7,480 bases of DNA from assembly GCA_910587905.1 (NCBI GenBank), contig CAJUOF010000134.1:1-7480 (forward strand). Reading direction: 5' to 3'. Shown piece by piece: positions 1 to 5,841 of the stretch. Under the pieces are notes generated by a model. The model worked only from the letters and a program-made list of their open reading frames with translations. It was not told where the DNA came from and did not search any database. Origin of the DNA: an uncultured Lachnospiraceae bacterium. GTDB lineage: Bacteria > Bacillota_A > Clostridia > Lachnospirales > Lachnospiraceae. The translations under genes and the position numbers were made by a program. Numbering within the stretch: position 1 is the stretch's first letter; each line of letters starts with the position of its first letter.

Positions 1-1211
1 ATCTGTCGGTGGCGGAAAATATTTTCCTGGGAAGGGAACTCAAATCTGCCGGCATGGTGGATAAGAGAAGGATGTACAAAGAGGCAAAGCAGTGGCTGGA
101 CATGGTGGGGTTGGACGTGAATCCGGCGACGATGGTATGCCGCTTAAGCATCGGCCGCCAGCAGATGGTGGAGATTGCCAAGGCCTGTTCCCTGAACATG
201 AAGCTGATGATTATGGATGAGCCGACCTCATCCCTGTCGGAGAACGAGGTGGAATCCCTCTTCAAGATGATCAATTCCCTGAAAGAGCGGGGAATCGGAA
301 TTATCTACATATCCCATAAGCTTTCCGAAATCTTTACCATCACGGACCGTGTGTGCGTCATGAGAGACGGAAGCTATGTTGGCACCATCATCACGAAGGA
401 GAGTGAAGAATCGGACTTGGTCTCCATGATGGTGGGCCGGACACTGGATAATTACTATGCGAGAACCTTTAACGAGCCGGGCGAGGTGGTCCTGGAGGCG
501 AAGAACATTAGTTCCGGGAAGCGGGTGGTCGACTGCAGCTTCAACGTGAGAAGGGGCGAGATCCTTGGCTTCTACGGGCTAGTGGGTGCGGGCCGCTCCG
601 AGCTTTTAAAGGCGGTCATGAACCTGTATCCCAGGGACGGCGGAACCGTCACCATAAAGGGACAGGACGTGTCGAAACTTCCCACCAGGAAGATTCAGGA
701 GATGGGGATTGCCCTGGTGCCGGAGAACCGGAAGCTGGAGGGACTGATCTTAAAGAATACCATCGCCTTTAATATCAGCATCTCCGTCCTGAAAAAGTTC
801 ATCGGGAAGCTGAGAGTCAATTATAAAAAAGAAAAAGAAATCGTGGACAATGGAATTCAATCCCTTGCAGTGAAGACGCCTTCCAGGAACCAGGCGGTGA
901 GAAATCTCTCCGGCGGGAACCAGCAGAAGGTGGTACTGGCGAAGTGGCTGGCCTCCGAGCCGGAGATCCTGGTGCTCGACGAGCCCACCAGAGGCGTGGA
1001 CGTGGGTGCCAAGGCGGAGATCTACAAGATCATGAATGAGCTGGCGGCCCGGGGCATGGCGATCATCATGATCTCTTCCGAGATGCCGGAGATCGTGAAC
1101 ATGTGCGACCGGATGCTGATCATGAGCGGCGGAAGGATCAGAGGCGAGCTGGACAAATCAGAGTTTGAACAGACGAAGATTTTACATTATGCGATTGCAG
1201 AGGAGATTTGA
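1..1211 (+). CDS. Sugar ABC transporter ATP-binding protein, RbsA/MglA type (5' truncated by window edge)
   Basis: Double-ATPase subunit that powers uptake of a monosaccharide through the permease encoded next to it, on the cytoplasmic face of the membrane. The frame is open to the left edge; codons before the GTG at 9 give Leu-Ser, matching the family's internal LSVAENIFLGRE stretch, so the true start and the first Walker A lie upstream. About 400 of the usual ~500 residues are present. Counting from position 9: NBD1 signature LSIGRQQMVEIAKA (46-59), Walker B LMIMDEPT (66-73) and switch His in SHK (102-104). NBD2 has a lysine-free Walker A-like loop GLVGAGRS (190-197), signature NLSGGNQQK (299-307), Walker B LVLDEPTRG (321-329) and SSE in place of the switch His (356-358). 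The atypical NBD2 features are normal for this family, not damage. Specificity cannot be told from this subunit. Confidence 0.95.
   Translation, partial: LSVAENIFLGRELKSAGMVDKRRMYKEAKQWLDMVGLDVNPATMVCRLSIGRQQMVEIAKACSLNMKLMIMDEPTSSLSENEVESLFKMINSLKERGIGIIYISHKLSEIFTITDRVCVMRDGSYVGTIITKESEESDLVSMMVGRTLDNYYARTFNEPGEVVLEAKNISSGKRVVDCSFNVRRGEILGFYGLVGAGRSELLKAVMNLYPRDGGTVTIKGQDVSKLPTRKIQEMGIALVPENRKLEGLILKNTIAFNISISVLKKFIGKLRVNYKKEKEIVDNGIQSLAVKTPSRNQAVRNLSGGNQQKVVLAKWLASEPEILVLDEPTRGVDVGAKAEIYKIMNELAARGMAIIMISSEMPEIVNMCDRMLIMSGGRIRGELDKSEFEQTKILHYAIAEEI
1200..1205 (+). promoter_or_regulatory. Ribosome binding site of the permease gene
   Basis: GAGGAG lies inside the last codons of the ATPase gene, 8 bases before the ATG at 1214. 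It decides the start: the in-frame TTG at 1208, which overlaps the ATPase stop codon, is only two bases from this site and is too close to be used. The arrangement suggests translational coupling of ATPase and permease. Confidence 0.7.
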
Positions 1212-1213
1212 GT

Positions 1214-2218
1214 ATGAGTAAGAAATTTGATATGAGTAAATATGAGGATCATGCAATTCTTGGGCCTTTTGTCCGGTACTTGAAGGCGAATCTGGGCATT
1301 CTCGCCGCCTTTATCGTGCTGTGCCTGCTGATCACCGTGATGGCGCCGAACTTCATGACGGTGAACAACTGGCTGACGATTTTGCGTACCGTTTCCACCA
1401 CCGGCTGCCTGGCAATCGGCGTCATGCTGGCCATCATGCTGGGTGGTATCGACCTGACCGGCGGCGCCATGATCGCCTGTGTCGGCTGTCTGACGGTCAC
1501 GGCCATGGAGCGCTGGGGCATGCCCATGGTTCCGGCCATCGCCATCGGCCTCTTAGTCGGTATCGTGGCGGGCTTCATCGACGGCTGGATCATCGCCTAC
1601 AGCGGAATCCATCCCTTCGTCGTTACCCTGGCCATGCAGAGTATCTTAAGAGGTGCGGCCTACCTGATCGCCGGCGGCCAGCCCATCTCCCTGTATGCCA
1701 ACACGACGTATCCGATCATCGGCACGGGCCTTGCGGGAATCGTGCCTTACCCGATCATCTACATGTTGATTTTCTTCTTTTTACAATACCTGCTTCTCAA
1801 TAAGACGAAAGCGGGACGTTACATCTACGCGGTAGGCGGAAATGCCACGGCGGCCCAGTTCTCCGGCGTGGACATCAAGAAGGTCAAGATCATGGCCTGG
1901 ACCATCAGCGGATTCCTGGGCGCGTTCGCGGGCATCATCCTGTCGGCCCGTATGGCTTCCGGCCAGCCCGGCACTTCCATCGGCGCCGAGACGGACGCCA
2001 TCGCTTCCTGCGTGCTGGGCGGAACCAGTATGTACGGCGGCGTCGGCAACACCGGCGGCGTGCTGATCGGCGTCATGATCATCGGTGTCATCACTAACGG
2101 CCTGACCCTGCTTCACGTGGACTCCAACTGGCAGTACGTGGCCAAGGGCCTGATCATCCTGCTGGCTGTTTACATCGACATGATCCGTCAGAACAAGCAG
2201 CAGTCCAGAAGTGAGTAA
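1214..2218 (+). CDS. Sugar ABC transporter permease, RbsC type
   Basis: Integral membrane channel subunit of the same importer, 334 residues, the usual length for the RbsC family (BPD_transp_2). After a cytoplasmic N-terminus of about 26 residues the protein is a series of hydrophobic segments, the first around 27-44. Family-typical blocks are visible: GGIDLTGGAMIACVG (77-91), the GIVAGFIDGWIIA helix (116-128) followed by HPFVVTLAMQSILRG, then GGNATAAQFSGVDIKKVKI (208-226), which resembles the RbsC loop thought to contact the ATPase. A glycine-rich GGTSMYGGVGNTGGVLIG (269-286) and a final helix (about 309-323) follow. The ATG at 1214 is chosen because of the GAGGAG eight bases upstream. It begins just after the ATPase stop, so the two are one transcription unit. 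No substrate-binding protein gene follows it; that component is expected upstream of the window or elsewhere. Confidence 0.95.
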   Translation: MSKKFDMSKYEDHAILGPFVRYLKANLGILAAFIVLCLLITVMAPNFMTVNNWLTILRTVSTTGCLAIGVMLAIMLGGIDLTGGAMIACVGCLTVTAMERWGMPMVPAIAIGLLVGIVAGFIDGWIIAYSGIHPFVVTLAMQSILRGAAYLIAGGQPISLYANTTYPIIGTGLAGIVPYPIIYMLIFFFLQYLLLNKTKAGRYIYAVGGNATAAQFSGVDIKKVKIMAWTISGFLGAFAGIILSARMASGQPGTSIGAETDAIASCVLGGTSMYGGVGNTGGVLIGVMIIGVITNGLTLLHVDSNWQYVAKGLIILLAVYIDMIRQNKQQSRSE

Positions 2219-2328
2219 TAAGAGTTTCGGACGGCGATCGTGGGAGTGGAAAGCACGAAGCCTTCGACTTTTATTAAATAAAGTAATCTTATGACACAAG
2301 AGTTTATTGACAACGAGGAGGAAACGAA
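2219..2328 (+). other. 110-base spacer between permease and aldolase, with AT-rich imperfect palindrome
   Basis: This gap is AT-rich in its right half, unlike the surrounding genes. Positions 2267-2284 form an imperfect palindrome with arms ACTTT/AAAGT and 14 of 18 symmetric positions. It could be a weak operator or simply AT-rich leader. A strong ribosome binding site (GAGGAGGA, 2315-2322) lies 6 bases before the ATG at 2329. I find no well-spaced -35/-10 pair, so the aldolase gene may be read from the transporter promoter. Confidence 0.35.
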
Positions 2329-3210
2329 ATGCTTGTAAACATGAGGGACATGTTGAAGGACGCGGAACTGCACAATTATGCGATCGGCTCCCTTAACACG
2401 CCGAACCTGGAAACCCTTCGTGCCGTGATCGGCGCGGCGGAGGAGCTTGGCTGCCCCATTATCATCAATCACGCCCAGGGACATGAGCCGGTGGTCCATC
2501 TGGAGACCATTGCACCGCTGATGAAGATGTATGCGGAGAACGCGAAGGTGCCGGTGGCCATGCACATCGACCACGGCCTGGACATTGACTTCTGCATGAA
2601 GGCGGTGAGGGCCGGGTTCACGTCCATTATGTGCGACCGTTCGGAGTATCCGCTGGAGAAAAATATCGCGCTCACGAAGTCTTTCGTGGACCTGGTGAAG
2701 CCCCTCGGCATCACGGTGGAGGCGGAGCTTGGCGCCATGCCCAACAACATGCCCACGGAGGTGCCCGGACAGGAGCAGTCGGATCTCAGCGACCTGACCG
2801 TGTACTTCACGAAGGTGGACGAGGCGAAGAAGTTTGCCGAGGAGACGGGCGTGGACGTGCTGGCGATTTCCATCGGCACGGTGCACGGCATGTACAAGGC
2901 GAAGTCCGACCTGGACATTGAGCGGATCAAGGCCATCCGCGCGGCCATCACCGACGAGAACGTGCATCTGGGCATGCACGGCTGCTCCGGCACGGAGCCG
3001 GACCAGGTGGTCGCGGCCGTGAACGCGGGAATCAAGAAGATCAACTATTTCACGGCCATGGATACGGCGGTTGCGCCGGTCTTAAAGCAGATGATCGACG
3101 ATTACGAGGGCAGGCCCCTCAATTACACCCTGATGGTGAACGTGGCCATGGAGGTGCTTCAGAAGGAAGCGAAGAAGGCCATGGAACTGTTCATGACTTG
3201 CAGAAAATAA
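2329..3210 (+). CDS. Class II (zinc) ketose-bisphosphate-type aldolase, variant active-site loops
   Basis: Predicted cytoplasmic metal-dependent aldolase of the FbaA/GatY/KbaY family, cleaving a phosphorylated ketose to a three-carbon phosphate plus an aldehyde. The 293 residues match the usual 280-310. Visible signatures: GSLNTPNLETL near the N-terminus (20-30), HIDHG (79-83) with the presumed catalytic Asp81 and zinc ligand His82, EAELG (131-135), the zinc His in GTVHGMY (His186) and the third zinc His217. Two phosphate-binding loops differ from the textbook form: HGCSGT (217-222) where HGGSGT is usual, and KKINYFTAMD (236-245) where the family normally has KxNxxTD. All three metal ligands and the catalytic Asp are kept, so an active enzyme with shifted substrate preference is more likely than a dead one. 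The AGGAGG site upstream supports the ATG at 2329. It is clearly diverged from the second aldolase at 4835. Its substrate is unknown. Confidence 0.92.
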   Translation: MLVNMRDMLKDAELHNYAIGSLNTPNLETLRAVIGAAEELGCPIIINHAQGHEPVVHLETIAPLMKMYAENAKVPVAMHIDHGLDIDFCMKAVRAGFTSIMCDRSEYPLEKNIALTKSFVDLVKPLGITVEAELGAMPNNMPTEVPGQEQSDLSDLTVYFTKVDEAKKFAEETGVDVLAISIGTVHGMYKAKSDLDIERIKAIRAAITDENVHLGMHGCSGTEPDQVVAAVNAGIKKINYFTAMDTAVAPVLKQMIDDYEGRPLNYTLMVNVAMEVLQKEAKKAMELFMTCRK

Positions 3211-3233
3211 GAGATAGAGAGACGGAAAGAGGA

Positions 3234-3289
3234 CGCCGGAGCGCCGGAGCCCTGGGAGAAGGGATGACCGGCGTCTCCGGTGTTTTTTT
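3234..3289 (+). terminator. Strong intrinsic terminator between first aldolase and FGGY kinase
   Basis: Positions 3234-3247 pair with 3268-3282 in a GC-rich stem of 14 base pairs with one G-U pair and a single bulged T at 3274. The apical region can add a CCCT/AGGG helix (3250-3253 with 3260-3263) closed by a six-base loop. Seven T residues (3283-3289) follow the stem immediately, which is the classic Rho-independent layout. It sits 23 bases after the aldolase stop codon but only 22 bases before the kinase ATG, so no full promoter fits between the T run and the next gene. Partial read-through, or some form of antitermination, is therefore implied if the kinase is transcribed from the left. 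Confidence 0.88.
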
Positions 3290-3295
3290 GGAAAC

Positions 3296-3307
3296 GAGGA
3301 AGGAAGG
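3296..3307 (+). promoter_or_regulatory. Purine-rich ribosome binding site of the FGGY kinase
   Basis: A GAGGAAGGAAGG tract ends 4 bases before the ATG at 3312; its central AGGA (3301-3304) is 7 bases away. It supports 3312 over the upstream in-frame TTG at 3198, which would place the terminator inside the coding region. Confidence 0.7.
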
Positions 3308-3311
3308 CCAT

Positions 3312-4802
3312 ATGCATATCGGACTTGATATTGGAACTTCTGGGACAAAGGCAGCGATTGTGAGAACGGACGGCGCCTTGGAGGGAAGCTTCCAGGTCAG
3401 CTACGGTTTTGCGAATACGGCGGATGGTCGCAGGGAGCTTGACGCGCGGGAAGTGTGGGGGGCGGTAAAGACCTGCCTGGGGGCTCTGGGAAGTCTGGGC
3501 GAGGTGGAGACGATCACCGTGTCGACCTTGGGGGAGGCGGTGATTCCCGTTGATCGGGCGGGAGAGCCTTTGTCCCTCAGTATTACGGGAACGGACCGGC
3601 GGGGAATCTGCGAAACCGCGGCCCTTGAAGAAGCCGTGGGGCTTATGCGTCTGATCGACATCACGGGGCTCAATCCCACGTCTATTTATTCGGCGGGAAA
3701 GCTTGTCTGGATGAAACGGGAAATGCCGGAGCTCTATGAGACGGCCTGGAAGATTTTGCTCTTTCAGGATTATGTGATCTATCGTCTCTGCGGACATGCC
3801 GTCATTGACTATTCCAGTGCTTCCAGAACGCAGCTTTTTGACATTGGGGCCAAGGACTGGTCGGAGGAGCTTTTGCGTCAGACGGGGATTGACCGGGAGA
3901 AGCTCTCCGAGCCGGTGCCTGCCGGAACGGTGGTCGGCAAGGTCCGGAAGGAATTTGCGGAGGAGTTGGGACTTTCGGCTTCTGCCAGGATCGTGGCGGG
4001 TACTCATGACCATATCTGCAATGCTCTGGGGAGCGGCGTCTGCGAGGTGGGAAGCTGTGCCAACACGGTGGGAACCACGGAGGGACTGACGGCGGTCCTT
4101 CGCAGGGAGCAGCTTTCTTCGGAGTATGTGAACCGGTATCAAATCTCCTGCGAGCCCTTTGTGCGGCCGGGTCTTTTCAACACGGTGGCCTGGGAAAATA
4201 CTTCCGGAGTGCTGCTGCGCTGGTTTGCGGAAGAATTCATGAAGGAGGAGCCGGCGGGGGAGCTTGTCGCCACCTTCGAAAAGCTCAATGGGCGGATGAG
4301 GGGGGAGCCGACGAAGCTTTTGGTCCTGCCTCATTTTTCCGGGGCGGCTTCTCCCCATGGGGACGGAAGGTCAAAGGGGGCGATCCTGGGCCTCACCCTG
4401 GATACGGAGAGGGAGGACATTTATAAGGCACTTATGGAGGGGGCCAATATGGAGCTGGCTCTGATCCTGGAAGGGCTTACCAAAGCGGGGCTTACGGTGG
4501 ACCATCTAGTTTCCACCGGAGGGGCCTTGTCGCCGCGGCTGTTGCAGATCAAGGCGGACGTGCTGGGGATTCCGATCCACACGGTGAAGAGCAGGCAGAC
4601 CGGGGCTCTGGGGGGAGCGATCCTGGGGGCCGTGGCGGCCGGCGCTTACAGGGACGTGCGCGAGGCGGTGTCCGCCATGGTACAGAGGGGGGCAACCTAC
4701 GAGCCGGATCCTGTCCGAATGCGGATCTATGAAGAACGGCTTGCGCTGTACCGGCAGATCTACCCGGCGATCGCGGGAATCAGCCATGGACTGGATGTGT
4801 GA
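3312..4802 (+). CDS. FGGY-family carbohydrate kinase (xylulokinase-like)
   Basis: ATP-dependent sugar kinase, 496 residues, the normal length for the FGGY family; it phosphorylates a ketose or sugar alcohol in the cytoplasm. The N-terminal phosphate-binding motif IGLDIGTSGTKAAIV starts at residue 3. DYSSASRTQLFDI (166-178) resembles the XylB block, and GTHDHICNALGSG (230-242) holds the presumed catalytic base Asp233. NTVGTTEG (251-258) belongs to the C-terminal domain. The FGGY signature region STGGALSPRLLQIKADVLG (401-419) and the TGALGGAILGA nucleotide-side helix (430-440) complete the fold. The start at 3312 is chosen because DIGTSGT must lie within the first dozen residues and a good ribosome site precedes it. 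The exact substrate (xylulose, ribulose, fuculose, tagatose or other) cannot be assigned from motifs. It is followed 32 bases later by the second aldolase, with which it is probably cotranscribed. Confidence 0.93.
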   Translation: MHIGLDIGTSGTKAAIVRTDGALEGSFQVSYGFANTADGRRELDAREVWGAVKTCLGALGSLGEVETITVSTLGEAVIPVDRAGEPLSLSITGTDRRGICETAALEEAVGLMRLIDITGLNPTSIYSAGKLVWMKREMPELYETAWKILLFQDYVIYRLCGHAVIDYSSASRTQLFDIGAKDWSEELLRQTGIDREKLSEPVPAGTVVGKVRKEFAEELGLSASARIVAGTHDHICNALGSGVCEVGSCANTVGTTEGLTAVLRREQLSSEYVNRYQISCEPFVRPGLFNTVAWENTSGVLLRWFAEEFMKEEPAGELVATFEKLNGRMRGEPTKLLVLPHFSGAASPHGDGRSKGAILGLTLDTEREDIYKALMEGANMELALILEGLTKAGLTVDHLVSTGGALSPRLLQIKADVLGIPIHTVKSRQTGALGGAILGAVAAGAYRDVREAVSAMVQRGATYEPDPVRMRIYEERLALYRQIYPAIAGISHGLDV

Positions 4803-4819
4803 TAGTTTATAGTGAAAAT

Positions 4820-4825
4820 GGAGGA
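4820..4825 (+). promoter_or_regulatory. Ribosome binding site of the second aldolase
   Basis: GGAGGA lies 9 bases before the ATG at 4835. It decides against the in-frame GTG at 4799, which overlaps the kinase stop codon and has no such site. Confidence 0.7.
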
Positions 4826-4834
4826 TGTTCAGAG

Positions 4835-5677
4835 ATGATTTCAAATTATTCGGATATTTTAGCTTTCGCAAAAGAACATAAGGTGACCATCGGCGCGTTT
4901 AATACCTTTAACATGGAAATGATGCAGGCGGTGGTGTCTGCCGCCGATCAGAAACAGGTGCCGTTGATCGCCCAGACCTACCATGCCCATGCGGACTATG
5001 CGGGCGTGGACTTCATGCGGGCGATCTACGGAGTGGCGGCAGAGCATGCTTCCGTCAATATCGCCCTGGGGCTGGACCACGGCAAGTCCTTTGCCCAGGC
5101 GGAGACCTGCGTGAAGGCCGGCTACACGGGGGTGATGATCGACCTGGCTTCGGAGGACTACGACAAAAACGTGGCGGAGACGAAGCGGGTGGTGGAGCTG
5201 GCCCACGCGAAGGGCGTTTCCGTGGAGGCGGAGCTGGGCGTCATCGCCGACGCGGACCGTTCCCTGGAAGAGATCGCGGCCGGCTACACGGACCCGGAGG
5301 TGGCGAGAAGGTTTGCGAAGGACACGGGGGTGGACTGCCTGGCCGTGTCGGTGGGAACGGCCCACGGTACCTATGCCCACACGCCGAAGATCAATTTTGA
5401 TCTGTTGAGGGAGCTTGTCGACACCGTATGCTGCCCCATCGTGGTCCACGGCGGTTCCGGTACGCCGGACGGGGACGTGGAGGAGATGGTCCGTCTCGGC
5501 ATCGCGAAGCTCAATGTGGGTACGGACTTCTTCGACGCCTACAAGAAGGCCATGTTCGACGTGATGACGGAGAAGGGCCTTGGCTGTGACGTGATCGAGG
5601 TCATGGCGGCGGCGAGGGCGGCCGTGGAGAAGGTGGCGCTCCACAAGCTGGATATCCTGGGGAGGTTCCGGGTATAA
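4835..5677 (+). CDS. Class II (zinc) ketose-bisphosphate aldolase, canonical form
   Basis: Second metal-dependent aldolase of the FbaA/GatY/KbaY family, 280 residues. The motifs are close to textbook: GAFNTFNMEMMQAV near the N-terminus (20-33), GLDHG (79-83) with catalytic Asp81 and zinc ligand His82, MIDLASEDYDKNV (101-113), EAELG (131-135), the zinc His177 in GTAHGTY, the third zinc His205 in HGGSGT (205-210), and the phosphate-binding KLNVGTDF (225-232). It should retro-aldol cleave a phosphorylated ketose to DHAP or a related fragment. Compared with the first aldolase it keeps the GGSG loop and the TD pair of the KxNxxTD motif, so the two are paralogues with different active-site walls, not a recent duplication. 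It follows the FGGY kinase by 32 bases, which suggests it acts on that kinase's product, possibly after a second phosphorylation. Tagatose-, fructose- or another ketose-bisphosphate are all possible. Confidence 0.94.
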   Translation: MISNYSDILAFAKEHKVTIGAFNTFNMEMMQAVVSAADQKQVPLIAQTYHAHADYAGVDFMRAIYGVAAEHASVNIALGLDHGKSFAQAETCVKAGYTGVMIDLASEDYDKNVAETKRVVELAHAKGVSVEAELGVIADADRSLEEIAAGYTDPEVARRFAKDTGVDCLAVSVGTAHGTYAHTPKINFDLLRELVDTVCCPIVVHGGSGTPDGDVEEMVRLGIAKLNVGTDFFDAYKKAMFDVMTEKGLGCDVIEVMAAARAAVEKVALHKLDILGRFRV

Positions 5678-5705
5678 CGGATCCTATGACGAAAAGTTTT
5701 GATTT

Positions 5706-5743
5706 CGCAATAGTTTCTGACGTGTACGTCGGAAACTATTGTG
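5706..5743 (+). repeat. 38-base near-perfect inverted repeat / hairpin ahead of the PfkB kinase gene
   Basis: Positions 5706-5722 pair with 5727-5743: 17 pairs, of which two are G-U (5707/5742 and 5718/5731), around the loop TGTA (5723-5726). The arms contain a perfect ten-base match, CAATAGTTTC against GAAACTATTG. It begins 28 bases after the second aldolase's stop codon. No T run follows directly: the nearest, TTTTT at 5759-5763, is 15 bases away, so it is not a standard intrinsic terminator. It may stabilise the upstream mRNA 3' end, mark a processing site, or be a DNA operator. A smaller alternative hairpin (CGAAA 5690-5694 with TTTCG 5703-5707) overlaps its foot. Confidence 0.75.
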
Positions 5744-5830
5744 CTTTCAAAGTGGCTGTTTTTGTAGTAAACTGGTGACAGATGAATCTTGTGCAGAAAA
5801 TATCTTTTGCGGGAAATGCATATGGAAAGC

Positions 5831-5836
5831 GAGGGA
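5831..5836 (+). promoter_or_regulatory. Ribosome binding site deciding the PfkB kinase start
   Basis: GAGGGA, with AGGG at 5832-5835, is 6 bases before the ATG at 5842 and only 3 before the adjoining ATG at 5839. The in-frame ATG at 5782 has no convincing site, only a GGTGA too close to it. Confidence 0.55.
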
Positions 5837-5841
5837 ACATG

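Noticed and set aside
184..1090. Degenerate second nucleotide-binding domain of the ATPase (no Walker A lysine, no switch His) as a sign of decay
   Set aside because: RbsA/MglA-family proteins normally show this asymmetry between the two halves, so it is not an anomaly.
2250..2271. Small hairpin after the permease gene (AAAG and CGAA against TTCG and CTTT) as a terminator
   Set aside because: Two four-base helices interrupted by an internal loop, with no T run after it; too unstable to count.
2307..2312. Perfect TTGACA hexamer upstream of the first aldolase
   Set aside because: With 17-base spacing the -10 position would fall at the start codon and reads TGCTTG, which is no -10 box; a start there would leave no leader for the strong ribosome site.
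2188..2979. Minus-strand open frame of 263 codons opposite the first aldolase, and a similar one opposite the second aldolase (4859-5644)
   Set aside because: Both mirror genuine aldolase genes; their His- and Arg-rich translations show no known fold. Their similar appearance only reflects the related sense genes.
3198..3311. Upstream TTG start giving the FGGY kinase 38 extra residues
   Set aside because: The extension would overlap the aldolase stop region and run through the terminator, and DIGTSGT belongs near residue 6-12 in this family.
3159..4358. Long open frame on the minus strand, about 399 codons, opposite the FGGY kinase
   Set aside because: It lies antisense to a gene with clear FGGY motifs, and its translation is rich in Arg, His, Pro and Leu, as expected for the shadow frame of a GC-rich gene. 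No domain is recognisable.
5745..5773. Possible promoter TTTCAA, 17 bases, TAAACT ahead of the PfkB gene
   Set aside because: Only 3 of 6 and 4 of 6 bases match the consensus boxes. It is too weak to annotate, although its position just after the inverted repeat is suggestive.
5820..5840. Catabolite-response-like element near the PfkB ribosome site (GGAAAGCG)
   Set aside because: The left half resembles a cre half-site, but the right half does not match and the site overlaps the ribosome binding region.
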